From NCBI RefSeq assembly GCF_022827545.1, contig NZ_CP094669.1, positions 4,891,001 to 4,955,000 on the forward strand: 64,000 nt of DNA, written 5' to 3'. Shown one piece after another: positions 52,272 through 61,426 of this stretch (position 1 is the stretch's first letter; each line of letters opens with the position of its first letter). The position numbers and the translations under genes were made by a program. The stretch is from Hymenobacter tibetensis (GTDB lineage Bacteria; Bacteroidota; Bacteroidia; Cytophagales; Hymenobacteraceae). The notes under the pieces are model-generated. The model was not told the origin of the DNA, did no database searches, and saw only the letters and a list, made by a program, of their open reading frames with translations.

Positions 52272-52700
52272 TTATTGGCGGGTTAGCCGCAACGACGCTG
52301 TTTGGGCCGAGGAAGTGCCCGTAGCCGCAGGACCAGGTTCAACGGCCAGTAGCGTTAGCCAGTGGGGTATGGTGTTGAGCACCACGGTAGCCGAATCGTT
52401 TTTACCGCGGCAGTCGCCGAGACAGAGGGAAGCATTTTGCACGGCCCCAATGGCATCCCGTAGCTCCACATCCACAGTAGCTTCCCCAGCCCAGATGCAT
52501 TGCAGGTTGGCCGGGCAACGCGAATCGGATATGCCGCTGACGGTGAACTGCACATTGGAATCAGCAGCTTTAACGGTCGTACTTTTCTTGCTTTCAAGCT
52601 TTATCGTATCGTTGAGGGTCAATTGCTCTGCATCTTTTTTGCTGCACTGCATCAACCCTAACAACCCCCAAACAGTCAAAAGAAACAGAAGTGTTTTCAT
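52272..52700 (-). CDS. Putative lipoprotein, unknown function
   Basis: From the ATG at 52700 the product has 142 residues. MKTLLFLLTVWGLLGLMQCS gives a lipoprotein signal with cysteine near residue 19. The mature domain is beta-rich and contains two Cys pairs, SGISDSRCPANLQCIWAGEA and SLCLGDCRGKNDSATVVLN, which probably form disulfides. Similar small lipoproteins with an 'SRCP..VQCIWAGEA' segment are frequent in Bacteroidota; their role is not known to me. It lies upstream of a clear terminator and downstream of another lipoprotein gene on the same strand (91-base gap), so the two may be co-transcribed. Confidence 0.75.
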   Translation of the reverse strand: MKTLLFLLTVWGLLGLMQCSKKDAEQLTLNDTIKLESKKSTTVKAADSNVQFTVSGISDSRCPANLQCIWAGEATVDVELRDAIGAVQNASLCLGDCRGKNDSATVVLNTIPHWLTLLAVEPGPAATGTSSAQTASLRLTRQ

Positions 52701-52791
52701 AGTTTGTGCGAGTATGGTTGGAACATAGAATGTGGTTTCAAACAAGCACGCAGCAGACCTCCGGATGAGGTGGCCAGCTGCTGCTACACTG

Positions 52792-53181
52792 TCAGCGCGG
52801 GTCGCGCCAAATCAGAACGGGATTGGTAGCAGTGGTTTTAAAATCGGGGCAAATGCCGTCACCGTCGTTGTTGGGTCCACCACTGGCAGCGCACACCACC
52901 TTCCCGCAGCTATCGAACAGGTAGTTGAGGTTGATAGAGGCTCCATTGGAAACCGTACCACTCCCACCCGTCACGAGGTACACCATCTGTCCTTGATACG
53001 TGTACTGCGTAACTTCCGCTACTGGAGTACGCTTGGGTTCCTGTTTGAGCTGCTCAATTAGCGTCTCGGAAAAATTGCCGGTGCAACTCGGGCTAGCATC
53101 CAAATCAGCATTTGTGCTACACGCCACCATCCCCCCCAACGAGAGCAAAGCAGTTAGTAGGTAGGCGAAAAGTCGGATCAT
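52792..53181 (-). CDS. Putative lipoprotein of the DUF6970 type
   Basis: The 129-residue product begins with a lipoprotein signal (MIRLFAYLLTALLSLGGMVA, then CSTN). The mature chain reads SETLIEQLKQEPKRTPVAEV, VTQYTYQGQMVYLVTGGSGT and LFDSCGKVVCAASGGPNNDG, then DGICPDF, a pattern found in small Bacteroidota lipoproteins that I associate with DUF6970. Four cysteines probably form disulfide bonds. It lies between another lipoprotein gene and the anti-sigma-like barrel gene on the same strand (32-base gap to the latter's stop at 53214), so it could belong to the same sigma-controlled operon. The biochemical function is unknown. Confidence 0.7.
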   Translation of the reverse strand: MIRLFAYLLTALLSLGGMVACSTNADLDASPSCTGNFSETLIEQLKQEPKRTPVAEVTQYTYQGQMVYLVTGGSGTVSNGASINLNYLFDSCGKVVCAASGGPNNDGDGICPDFKTTATNPVLIWRDPR

Positions 53182-53213
53182 AGAAAAGGTGAATCAAGAA
53201 GAGTGCCAGCTAC

Positions 53214-54908
53214 TTACTGCGCCACAGGCATTGGCTTGGGTCGGCCGAATTCTACAACCGCCTCCACACCTACACTGTGCGGCCGGCTTTGGCTGAGCCC
53301 GCGCTGGCTGGGGTTGGCATTCAGCGTCGTGAGGCCCATTTCGGCAGTAGGCCCAACTACCATGCTCCAGTTAGCGTTGGCTGGTTGGTAGCGTATACCG
53401 GCGCCACCCCGCACAGAGGCTTGCACCTTCCGGTACGGAGAATCAGACGACCCCACCGAATACGCGCGGCTCGCATCCGCACTGGCCGGTGCAAAGGAAG
53501 CAGGGCTATTGGCCACCCTTACCGACGGCTCCACAAACTTTGAGTTGCTATTGAGCAGCAACCCTACTGCCGCGCCCATTTTGGCATATAGCGACACACC
53601 TGTCCGCTGCGAACCATACCGCAAGGCTACGGGAACAGCCACCGAGCGGTAGCGGTAAGCCGTTTTGCGGGTTGATGCGGGAGCTGCTGCCCGGTTAGAC
53701 AACACGTAAGAGTAGCTGGTATTGTTGAATAAGTCGGCTACTCCGCGGCTCACTTGCCGGCCATCGAGAAAGTCGTAGCTGGTGGCTGACGTGGCGTGTT
53801 GCTGGGCGGCTTCCACTCCCGAAACAAGCGTCAGGCGTTTGTTGAGGGTGTACGCCGCCGTGAGGGCTACGCGCTGGCTGAGGCCCGCCCGCAGGTTGCG
53901 GCGGTATTCTGCTTCGGCATCTTCCTGATAATAGCTGCGGAGGGCGTTGGCAACCCGGTCGGCCTGCACCATCCCGTTGTCGTCGGAGAAGTTGATGTTG
54001 GGGTTGTAGGCTCCTACTGCATAGCTACCGCCGAGGCGCAATCGGCGCCACTGCTTGGCAGCTGTTTTGGTTTGATCCTGCGCGGCGGCCAACGTACCAA
54101 TGGCTGGCTGCGGAGCTGACAACAACGAGCGTTTCAAGGTATCAGGGCGGGAGCCCAACCAGCCCCCACGTAGGCTAGCAAAGCGCGGAGACACCCCGTT
54201 CCAGCCAACCGTAGCCGTCTCCGTTTCCATACCTGAGTAGCTTGTGGCCGCTGGGAAACCCGCTTGGCCGGACGGCCTACTGCCATTGGCACTGTAGTAG
54301 CTGCCAGCTACACCCATAGCGGCTGGCATAGTGCCCACAGAGTACACATTAGAACCTACACTACGGCCAGTAGCGGCTTGCGGAGCAGCTACCAAACCAG
54401 CAGTCTGACTAGCATCCGATGCAACTACCCCTTGCTCGGCGGCAGGCATCGGCAGGTGGTTTTCGCTCGCCAAGAGCTCCTTGGCCGCACCTGTTGAAGC
54501 ATCAGCGGCATCTTCTGTATTGTTGGAAGCGGCGGAAGCAGTACCAGCAGCAGTGGCGGCGCTACCCGATGCAGTGCCTGATAGGCCGTTGGCCGCTACT
54601 CCGGTGTGGCTATCGGCACCGGTGCCCCGCTGTACGGCCAAGCCAGGAGCGGCGGGTTGCCACTCATGCAACAAGGCCCAGCCACTTACGCTTAGCAGCA
54701 ACAACAGGCAAGCCGCGGCCACCCACCGGTGCACACGTAGCCGATGGCGGTAAGTGTTGTTTTGGTCGACAAGCAGCTCGTGGTCGAGTTGCTCCCAGAG
54801 GCTGGCACGCGGCGTCACCTCGGCGTCCGCGAACTTCTGTCGAAACAGATGTTCCAGGTCGCCGGTGGGCCGGGGGTCAGGAGTGGTATTAGGTGCGGAA
54901 GTGGCCAT
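53214..54908 (-). CDS. Anti-sigma-like membrane protein with outer-membrane barrel-like C-terminus
   Basis: From the ATG at 54908 (overlapping the sigma gene by 20 bases) the protein has 564 residues. DLEHLFRQKFADAEVTPRAS and WEQLDHELL form a cytoplasmic N-terminal segment typical of Bacteroidota anti-sigma-like proteins, followed by a single membrane helix WVAAACLLLLLSVSGWALL near residue 70. A long Ala/Ser/Thr-rich linker leads to a beta-strand-rich domain (RLRLGGSYAVGAYNPNINFS; SLYAKMGAAVGLLLNSNSKF; SVRGGAGIRYQPANANWSMV) that looks like an outer-membrane porin-family barrel. It probably binds the adjacent sigma factor and reports on envelope state. Confidence 0.72.
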   Translation of the reverse strand: MATSAPNTTPDPRPTGDLEHLFRQKFADAEVTPRASLWEQLDHELLVDQNNTYRHRLRVHRWVAAACLLLLLSVSGWALLHEWQPAAPGLAVQRGTGADSHTGVAANGLSGTASGSAATAAGTASAASNNTEDAADASTGAAKELLASENHLPMPAAEQGVVASDASQTAGLVAAPQAATGRSVGSNVYSVGTMPAAMGVAGSYYSANGSRPSGQAGFPAATSYSGMETETATVGWNGVSPRFASLRGGWLGSRPDTLKRSLLSAPQPAIGTLAAAQDQTKTAAKQWRRLRLGGSYAVGAYNPNINFSDDNGMVQADRVANALRSYYQEDAEAEYRRNLRAGLSQRVALTAAYTLNKRLTLVSGVEAAQQHATSATSYDFLDGRQVSRGVADLFNNTSYSYVLSNRAAAPASTRKTAYRYRSVAVPVALRYGSQRTGVSLYAKMGAAVGLLLNSNSKFVEPSVRVANSPASFAPASADASRAYSVGSSDSPYRKVQASVRGGAGIRYQPANANWSMVVGPTAEMGLTTLNANPSQRGLSQSRPHSVGVEAVVEFGRPKPMPVAQ

Positions 54909-55650
54909 GATTGGATTGTGCGTCAAGACGCTCGATTTTCGACTTCAAGATTGCCCGTGCCCGGGAATATTGTGATTTGCTGGTGCCTTCGGAAATGCCG
55001 AGCATCTCCCCTATTTCTTTGTGGCCGTAGCCTTCAACAGCAAACAGGTTGAATACCATGCGGTAGCGGGGCGCCAGCTCCTGCACCATGGTCAAAAGTT
55101 CCTCGAAACCGTAATTGGCTAATGTAAATTCCTCATCTGCCAACTCTTCGGGATATTCGCCTTCGCTAACGGCTACTAAAGGGGCGTTGCGGCGGTGTTG
55201 GCGCAGGGCAGCGTTTACCATGATGCGCCGGATCCAGAACTCTAAGGGGCACTCGCGGCGGAAGCTGCCCAGATTGCGGAACACCGTAATAAATCCTTCT
55301 TGCAACACGTCTTCGGCCTCGAACGTGGTTTGGGCGTACCGCAGGCATACTGCCATCATCCGTCCCGAGAACCGCTCGTAGAGATATTTCTGCATGAGGC
55401 GGCTGCCCGCTAGGCACCCGTCTATTAGCTCAGCCTCGCTGAGTTGGGAAGGCGGTGTGAGTTGGCGCACGGAAGGAGCGGGCGAAGTGAAAGCTTCAGT
55501 CGACGGGGCCGGTGTACCGGCGAGCAAGCCCCGCAACCCGGTGGCGGGCCGCAGAGACAAAGAGGAAAGAGCACTCACCGGGCTGCCCGACCTCCGGGGC
55601 CGGAACCGTGTACCCGTACAGACTGCGCTGCCTGCCAGACTCGCGCGCAC
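54889..55650 (-). CDS. ECF-type RNA polymerase sigma factor
   Basis: Region 2 is visible as SEAELIDGCLAGSRLMQKYL, then YAQTTFEAEDVLQEGFITVF with the DVLQ core, and REC-like RRECPLEFWIRRIMVNAAL. Region 4 is ELAPRYRMVFNLFAVEGYGH and KEIGEMLGISEGTSKSQYSR (HTH). The start is unclear. The frame opens at a GTG (55650), giving 253 residues with a low-complexity Ser/Pro/Arg-rich N-terminus, and no ATG occurs before region 2, so a GTG or TTG between about 55650 and 55440 must be used. The gene's end overlaps the anti-sigma-like gene by 20 bases, which indicates coupled translation and partner function. Confidence 0.88.
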   Translation of the reverse strand: MRASLAGSAVCTGTRFRPRRSGSPVSALSSLSLRPATGLRGLLAGTPAPSTEAFTSPAPSVRQLTPPSQLSEAELIDGCLAGSRLMQKYLYERFSGRMMAVCLRYAQTTFEAEDVLQEGFITVFRNLGSFRRECPLEFWIRRIMVNAALRQHRRNAPLVAVSEGEYPEELADEEFTLANYGFEELLTMVQELAPRYRMVFNLFAVEGYGHKEIGEMLGISEGTSKSQYSRARAILKSKIERLDAQSNHGHFRT

Positions 55651-55956
55651 TGAACGTATATAAATTGCATAGGCCGTAAGCTAACTAAACAAAATCCGTG
55701 AGGCTAGCCTTTTGAAGGCGTCGCTACAGATGCAAGAGCCTACACCCTGCCCCAAGGGTTGCATGCAGATAAGCAACCAGCCCAAAAATTTCCTGAACTA
55801 TTCCGAACTAGTTGATGGCGAAGGAAAACAATCCGAGCCAACAAGCCGTACTGTCCATTAATGTACCTACATATTTGTGTAGGGTCCGTTGTTTTCTCCG
55901 TGCTTTTTTCCCAACTCGCACAAACATATTTCCTCTTCCATTTCACTCCTTATCGT

Positions 55957-56571
55957 ATGAAAACTCTGGTTCTGTTTTACTCCACGTATGGTCATCTCTA
56001 CAAACTAGCCGAGGCTATAGCAGAAGGGGCCCGGGAGGTAGAGGGCAACGAGGTATCGTTGAAGCGCGTGCCTGAAACACTGTCCCGCGAAATACTAGAC
56101 AAAACCGGAGCTACAGAAGCACAAAAGGCATTCGAGCACGTGCCCGTAGCCACTCCCGACGAACTAGTGGAGTACGATGCCATCATCTTCGGCACGCCTA
56201 CCCGCTACGGCAACCTATGCGGCCAGATGCAGGCCTTCATGGACAGCACGGGTGGTTTGTGGGCCAAAGGAGCACTGGTTGGTAAAGTAGGCAGTGCCTT
56301 CGTGAGTACGGCTACCCAGCATGGCGGCCAGGAAACCACCTTGCGCGCTTTCCATACTGAGCTGTTGCACCACGGCTTCGTGATTGTGGGCTTGCCTTAC
56401 GCGTGGCAGGGCCAAATGGGCCACGATGAGGTAACGGGTGGCACGCCTTACGGCGCCAGTACTGTAACCGGCGGCCAAGGTGAGCGGCAGCCAAGTGCCA
56501 ACGAGCTGGAGGGTGGCCGCTACCAGGGCCGTCACACGGCAGAAATAGCAAAAAAACTTTCAGTGAAATAA
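55957..56571 (+). CDS. wrbA: NAD(P)H:quinone oxidoreductase WrbA
   Basis: From the ATG at 55957 the protein has 204 residues, the WrbA length; upstream open frame is not conserved. The flavodoxin phosphate loop is in [23 protein letters not shown]-binding segments are [20 protein letters not shown] and [20 protein letters not shown]. The WrbA-specific insertion and C-terminal [40 protein letters not shown] and [17 protein letters not shown] are all present. WrbA performs two-electron reduction of quinones and protects against redox stress. It is monocistronic here, divergent from the sigma factor gene. Confidence 0.95.
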   Translation: MKTLVLFYSTYGHLYKLAEAIAEGAREVEGNEVSLKRVPETLSREILDKTGATEAQKAFEHVPVATPDELVEYDAIIFGTPTRYGNLCGQMQAFMDSTGGLWAKGALVGKVGSAFVSTATQHGGQETTLRAFHTELLHHGFVIVGLPYAWQGQMGHDEVTGGTPYGASTVTGGQGERQPSANELEGGRYQGRHTAEIAKKLSVK

Positions 56572-56755
56572 ATTCAGTTAATTTAGCACTTGGATTATAA
56601 CAAATAGTATTCGTCCCGCATACCTCTTGCAACGTTGTCCAGCCGCTCCTCACCAGAGTGGCTGTACTTTTTTAGGGCCATACCGCAGAGCCACAAGCTG
56701 TTGTCTTCTACACGCCTCGTATCCAAGCAGAACAGGTAGAGCGGTAGCCACATCC

Positions 56756-57502
56756 CTACAACTGTTGATACGCCCGAATCAGCGTGGCAAACGATTCGCG
56801 GTAGGTGTCGCCGATGGGGAGCAGGCGCCCAGCCACCTGCACCTTGCCCCGCTCTACGTGCTCGATACGGCTCAACGCTACCACGTAGGATTTGTGGATG
56901 CGCGCAAACCGCTCGGGTGGCAGCACCTCTTCTATGCGCCGGAACGACTGCAAGGTGAGCACCTTCCCTGTGGTGGTGTAAATCATCAGGTACTCCTTCA
57001 TGCCTTCTATGTAGAGGATATCGTCGAAGGCGACGCGCTGCAACCGGTGTTCGTTCTTCACGAACATGGCGTCGGGGGCGGTGGCGAGTGCTTCCGGAAT
57101 GGCAGCAGGCAACGTACTGGCCGGGGTAGAGCTAGGGGCTGGGGCACTGAGTTGCTGACGTACTTTCTGGACGGCCTGCACAAAACGCTCGAAGGCAATG
57201 GGCTTAAGCAAGTAGTCGGCGGCGTTGAGCTCGTAGCTCCGAACGGCGTACTGGTCGTAGGCCGTGGTGAAAATGATGCGTGGCGTGGGGGCCGGTAGAA
57301 GTTGGGCCAGCTGCAAGCCAGTTAGCCGCGGCATATGGATATCCAGAAACACGATATCAACCCGATTTTCCTGCAAAAAGGCCAAGCCTGCCAAGGCATC
57401 ATCGAACTGCGCCTTCAACTCTAGGCCAGGCACTTGCGCGCAATAGTCGGTCAGCAGATCGAGGGCCAGCGGCTCGTCATCAAAAATAACGCAGGTCATC
57501 AT
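56756..57502 (-). CDS. LytTR-family response regulator
   Basis: The 248-residue protein starts MMTCVIFDDEPLALDLLTDY. Its receiver domain has the acidic pair at Asp8-Asp9, the phospho-acceptor Asp54 in DIVFLDIHMPRLTG, and Lys in ADYLLKPIAFERF. A linker rich in Pro/Ala/Thr leads to a LytTR DNA-binding domain (about 150-246: MFVKNEHRLQRVAFDDILYI, EGMKEYLMIYTTTGKVLTLQ, ERFARIHKSYVVALSRIEHV). It lies downstream of the histidine kinase at 57612-58883 on the same strand with a 109-base gap. The pair is divergent from an ABC transporter operon, a likely target. Confidence 0.92.
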   Translation of the reverse strand: MMTCVIFDDEPLALDLLTDYCAQVPGLELKAQFDDALAGLAFLQENRVDIVFLDIHMPRLTGLQLAQLLPAPTPRIIFTTAYDQYAVRSYELNAADYLLKPIAFERFVQAVQKVRQQLSAPAPSSTPASTLPAAIPEALATAPDAMFVKNEHRLQRVAFDDILYIEGMKEYLMIYTTTGKVLTLQSFRRIEEVLPPERFARIHKSYVVALSRIEHVERGKVQVAGRLLPIGDTYRESFATLIRAYQQL

Positions 57503-57611
57503 AAGTGGGATACTGAAGTGTGGAATAGCAAGGTAACATGCGTGCGCCGGGCGGCTAGCCGATACGTAGCGGCGGATATAAAGCCAGTGGTATCAATACC
57601 TGCTGTCTGTT

Positions 57612-58883
57612 TTACCGCAGCAACACCAGCGTTACGAGGTGCTGGGCGGGCAGCGTTTCTACGTGCAGCGTGTAGCGGCCAGGGTAGAGCAGTTCTAAGC
57701 GGCGGCGCAGATTCACGAGGCCAACGCCGCCGGGCTGCACCGGCAGCTCCCGTTCGGCATCGGCGGGCGCTACATAGTTGAGCACCGAAAAGCGAAGCAG
57801 GCCTTCCGTTGTTAGGTTGAGCGAGATGTGCACGGCCACGGGCCGGGCCGTCAGGTCGCCATGCTTGAAGGCATTTTCTACCAGCGGCAGCAGCAGCAAT
57901 GGGGCAACCGGGTGCGCACTGTCGGGCGCGGCACCAGTTACCTCGAAACGGATGGCATCTTGTGCTGAGGCAGACAACCGCAGCCGCTGCAAGTCCAGAA
58001 AGCTGTTCAGGTGCTGTATCTCCCGGCTCAATGGCACTGTATCGGTGCTGCTTTCATAGAGCAGGTACCGCATGATTTCGGCGAGGCGCAACACCGCTTC
58101 CGGCGCTTTATCCGACTTGCGGCTCGTGAGGGAATAGATGTTGTTGAGGGTGTTGAAGAGGAAGTGCGGGTTGATTTGCGTTTTGAGCATGGCTAGCTCC
58201 GTCAGCAGTTGCTGGCGTTCCTGCTCCCGGCGGTTGCGCTGCTGGCGCAAGTAGTCGTTGGTTATGCGGAGCGCTGTGCTACTCCCCACAACCACAGTTC
58301 CGATGAAAAGTGAACCCAATACCACCCCCCATAACAAGGGGCCTTCCAGACCGCGCTTCTGGGGGTCAACAATGGTAGTAACCGGCTTTTTCTTGCCTGC
58401 CACTTGGCGCGTCACTTTGTAAGCCTGAATTTTCACCCCTTTGTTGGCAAACTGCACGGTAAAGGTGCCTACTATAGCCGCATAGGGGATTATCAGCATT
58501 GCCGCCAGCAGGACATACTGTCCAATTCGAGCCCGTCCTAAAGTCCGAGGTACTAGCCATTGCCACGTGAGGTAAAACAGGGTGGCCCCGAATATATCTT
58601 CCAGCAACTGCCGACCTAACAGGGGCAACAGGGGCTGCCATTCGGTGGCGGTGTGCGGAAACCGAGGTAGCAACCGGATGTTGTTGGCCAGTTTCATAAC
58701 ATCCAGCGTGAGCAGCCACAGCCACAGCAGCACATGAATTAGCCACGGAATACGGCCCAGATGTAAATCGGCGGTTGAACCAGTAGGCTGTAGCAACCTG
58801 CGCAGCCGCTGCCACCAGGTGGGCCGAGCAACGACGGAATCCTGCAGGGTTGAACCTATGACGGGTGCGGCTGATAGTTCCAT
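57612..58883 (-). CDS. LytS/YehU-type sensor histidine kinase
   Basis: Taking the ATG at 58883 (MELSAAPVIGSTLQDSVVAR), the protein has 423 residues. Four membrane helices are suggested: IHVLLWLWLLTLDVMKL, LLEDIFGATLFYLTWQWLV, YVLLAAMLIIPYAAIVGTFT and LLWGVVLGSLFIGTVVVG. The His_kinase domain carries the phospho-histidine in LAMLKTQINPHFLFNTLNNI, and the ATPase domain ends in NLRRRLELLYPGRYTLHVET. The stimulus is unknown. The kinase directly precedes the LytTR regulator. The start is uncertain because the frame is open to 58970. Confidence 0.88.
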   Translation of the reverse strand: MELSAAPVIGSTLQDSVVARPTWWQRLRRLLQPTGSTADLHLGRIPWLIHVLLWLWLLTLDVMKLANNIRLLPRFPHTATEWQPLLPLLGRQLLEDIFGATLFYLTWQWLVPRTLGRARIGQYVLLAAMLIIPYAAIVGTFTVQFANKGVKIQAYKVTRQVAGKKKPVTTIVDPQKRGLEGPLLWGVVLGSLFIGTVVVGSSTALRITNDYLRQQRNRREQERQQLLTELAMLKTQINPHFLFNTLNNIYSLTSRKSDKAPEAVLRLAEIMRYLLYESSTDTVPLSREIQHLNSFLDLQRLRLSASAQDAIRFEVTGAAPDSAHPVAPLLLLPLVENAFKHGDLTARPVAVHISLNLTTEGLLRFSVLNYVAPADAERELPVQPGGVGLVNLRRRLELLYPGRYTLHVETLPAQHLVTLVLLR

Positions 58884-59124
58884 AGCTAAAAATAGTACGC
58901 CTAGTTGCCAACGGCCACTGGTATTCAACCAACCCGGCCCTACAACCCGCCAACGCCTTGCTGCAAGCACTTAAGCACGTATAGGCCTGCACAGGGTACG
59001 AAAGGGGGAGTTGAGCTGAAAAACGGGCTGTTCTAGCTGATTTAGTACGGGTTGGTTGAATAGCGCTAGTGCAATATAGGGCACCTCGCTAGGTTTGCTG
59101 CCGTCATCCTTCTCTATCAACGTT

Positions 59125-60060
59125 ATGTCGTCTAGCTTTCCTCTACTCGAAACCCGAGCCCTGGCGTTCCGCTACGGAAGCCGCTCTATCCTACACGATG
59201 TACACCTGCGGGTAGAGCCGGGGAGCATCTACGGTTTTCTGGGTCCCAATGGCGCCGGCAAAAGCACCACCATGCGAGTACTGCTGGGCTTGCTGCGCCC
59301 CGCCAGCGGCTCCATTCACCTCTTCGGCCACGACATGGCCCGCCACCGGGTAGCGTTGCTGAACCGAGTTGGTGCCCTGATTGAAAACCCTTCCCTCTAC
59401 GACCACCTTACAGGCCGCGAAAACGTGGAAGCTACCCGCCGGATACGCGGCGTTGCGTCCAACCGCACGGCCGAGGTACTACACCTGGTGGGTCTCACCG
59501 ACAACGCCCACCGGCCCGCCCGCGAGTACTCGCTGGGCATGCGGCAGCGCCTAGGCCTTGCTATTGCTTTGCTTTCCGACCCCGACCTGCTCTTGCTCGA
59601 CGAGCCCACCAACGGCCTCGACCCCAACGGCATCATCGACATGCGCAAACTCTTGCAACAGCTGCGCGAGGAACACGGCAAAACAATAGTGGTGAGCAGC
59701 CACCTCATCGGCGAAATCGAGAAGGTAGCCACGCACGTGGGCGTGATTCAGCAAGGCAGCCTGGTGTTCCAAGGCAGCCTACCCGACTTGCAACAACTGC
59801 AAACCGGCCGGGCACGGCTGGTGCTGGAAACCGACTGCGCCGATACGTGCCGCAACCTGCTCCCACGCCTGCTGGCGGGCGCCACGGTAGCGGAGCCCGG
59901 CACGCTCTGGGTACCCTGGGTGTCGAAAGAGCATACCGCCGAGCTAGCTACGGCACTAGTAAGCGCTGGGCTGCCGCTGTACGCCCTGCGCCTAGAGCAA
60001 CCCAGCCTGGAAGACACCTTCCTGCACCTCACCGAAGCGAAAAGCGAGCTAGTGAAATAG
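59125..60060 (+). CDS. ABC transporter ATP-binding protein
   Basis: From the ATG at 59125 the protein has 311 residues. It contains Walker A GFLGPNGAGKSTTMRVLLGL (GPNGAGKST at 40-48), the signature YSLGMRQRLGLAIAL, Walker B DLLLLDEPTNGLDPNGI and the switch histidine in IVVSSHLIGEIEKVATHVGV. The C-terminal extension ends EQPSLEDTFLHLTEAKSELV, the usual end of ABC-2/bacitracin-type exporter ATPases. The permease starts 36 bases downstream. The divergent LytTR pair at 56756-58883 is a possible regulator. The exported substrate is unknown; antibiotic or peptide export is typical for the group. Confidence 0.92.
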   Translation: MSSSFPLLETRALAFRYGSRSILHDVHLRVEPGSIYGFLGPNGAGKSTTMRVLLGLLRPASGSIHLFGHDMARHRVALLNRVGALIENPSLYDHLTGRENVEATRRIRGVASNRTAEVLHLVGLTDNAHRPAREYSLGMRQRLGLAIALLSDPDLLLLDEPTNGLDPNGIIDMRKLLQQLREEHGKTIVVSSHLIGEIEKVATHVGVIQQGSLVFQGSLPDLQQLQTGRARLVLETDCADTCRNLLPRLLAGATVAEPGTLWVPWVSKEHTAELATALVSAGLPLYALRLEQPSLEDTFLHLTEAKSELVK

Positions 60061-60096
60061 CCTGCCTGGTATTTATCTCTTTCTATACACGCTACC

Positions 60097-60948
60097 ATGG
60101 AAACTACCCTGACTCCTTCCCTCTCTGACTTTTCTTCTCTTCCCACGGCCCCATCGGCCCTGACGCAGCTCCGGCGCACGCTGGCGGCCGATGCCCTCAA
60201 GCTCCGGCGCACGGCTGCCTTGCGGCTCACGTTGTTTAGTGGCGCGTTGCCCGTGCTGCTGGGGTTTATGATTTATTTCTTTAAAGGCGACATCATTATG
60301 AAGAGCGGCGGCGACCCGTGGCCGCGCTTCATCAGCATGGCTTGGCAAACGGCCGGCACACTGCTGCTACCGCTATTTGTAGTGCTGCTAACGAGCTTGG
60401 TGGTGAACATCGAAACCAAGGCCACGGCTTGGAAGCACCTATATGCCCAGCCCGTGGGACGCGGCGCGGTGTTCGGCTCGAAGCTGCTGCTACTTCTGGG
60501 GCTGAACGCCCTGGCGTTGGTGCTCTTTGCGGGCCTGATGCTGGGAGCCGGGGCCTTGCTGGCGGTGTTGCGGCCCAAGCTAGGATTTCAGGACTATGCC
60601 GTACCGTTCAACGCAGTAGGCTGGATGCTGATGCGCACGTACATAGCCACGCTGGGCTTGCTGGCAGTGCAATATATCGTGAGCTTGTATTGGCGCTCGT
60701 TTGTGGTGCCGGTGGGTGTGGGCATGGGGGCCGTAGTGGCTACCATCGCGCTGCTACAGTGGGAGCACGCCGACAAAATACCATACGCAGCCCCGCTGGG
60801 CACCGCCGTGTCCATGAAGATGGCCAAAGTTGGTGGCTTACAGGTGGCGCATATGTTGGCGAAGCACGAATGGTACAGCCTCGGGTGGTTTGCTGGCGCC
60901 CTGCTACTTGGCTATCTGGTCCTCTACCGCCGCAACATAGCCAACTAG
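60097..60948 (+). CDS. ABC-2-type transporter permease
   Basis: The 283-residue protein has a cytoplasmic start (LRRTLAADALKLRRTAALRL) typical of ABC-2 permeases, followed by about six membrane helices. These include LTLFSGALPVLLGFMIYFFK, TAGTLLLPLFVVLLTSLVVN, LLLLLGLNALALVLFAGLML and TLGLLAVQYIVSLYWRSFVV. The later ones are VGMGAVVATIALLQWEHA and LGWFAGALLLGYLVLYRR. EKTKATAWKHLYAQPVGRGA-like sequence (ETKATAWKHLYAQPVGRG) between helices 2 and 3 is the coupling helix region seen in bacteriocin-immunity permeases. It works with the ATPase encoded 36 bases upstream. Confidence 0.88.
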   Translation: METTLTPSLSDFSSLPTAPSALTQLRRTLAADALKLRRTAALRLTLFSGALPVLLGFMIYFFKGDIIMKSGGDPWPRFISMAWQTAGTLLLPLFVVLLTSLVVNIETKATAWKHLYAQPVGRGAVFGSKLLLLLGLNALALVLFAGLMLGAGALLAVLRPKLGFQDYAVPFNAVGWMLMRTYIATLGLLAVQYIVSLYWRSFVVPVGVGMGAVVATIALLQWEHADKIPYAAPLGTAVSMKMAKVGGLQVAHMLAKHEWYSLGWFAGALLLGYLVLYRRNIAN

Positions 60949-61426
60949 TTGGCCGCTACGTATTTCGTTTGCTGTCCAACCATGCTGTAACGTTTCCACT
61001 TATTAGGTGGTATTCGGGCCGGGCTGTTGCAACGATGTAAGCACAACCACGTCCTTGTCCGTCAGCAAAAAACACCTAGGGTCAGCCTGCCACGCCAACT
61101 TACCCGGCCGCAGCCCCCAGGCGCCACTGCCTGACTAGAGCTACTATGCTCTTTATGATTACCAGACAACGCGTTACTATACAAGTTTTCCATACTCCCG
61201 AGCATCCTTTATCAGCTCCCTACTTCCCTAATCACTTATTCTGTGCTACCCAAGCTACTCTTGTGCTGAAGGCAATTCAACTGCTTTGCCTGCTGCTAGC
61301 AAACCATACCGGCTGCGCTTTTCAACCTAAGGTGTAATGATTCCGCCTGGTTGTCGATTTACCTGTGCGCCTAGAGGGCCGATGCTGTTTCGAAAATTCT
61401 TCCTTTTCTGTTTTCCTTATTTCTAG
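60949..61426. other. Gene-free stretch before the TonB-dependent receptor gene
   Basis: About 480 bases lie between the ABC permease stop and the receptor start. An open frame at 61146-61337 gives a 63-residue hydrophobic product without any recognisable feature; I do not call it. Promoter for the receptor gene presumably lies in the last 100 bases. Confidence 0.4.

Noticed and set aside
61146..61337. 63-residue open frame before the TonB receptor
   Set aside because: No recognisable signal, motif or neighbour logic; length is within chance expectation.
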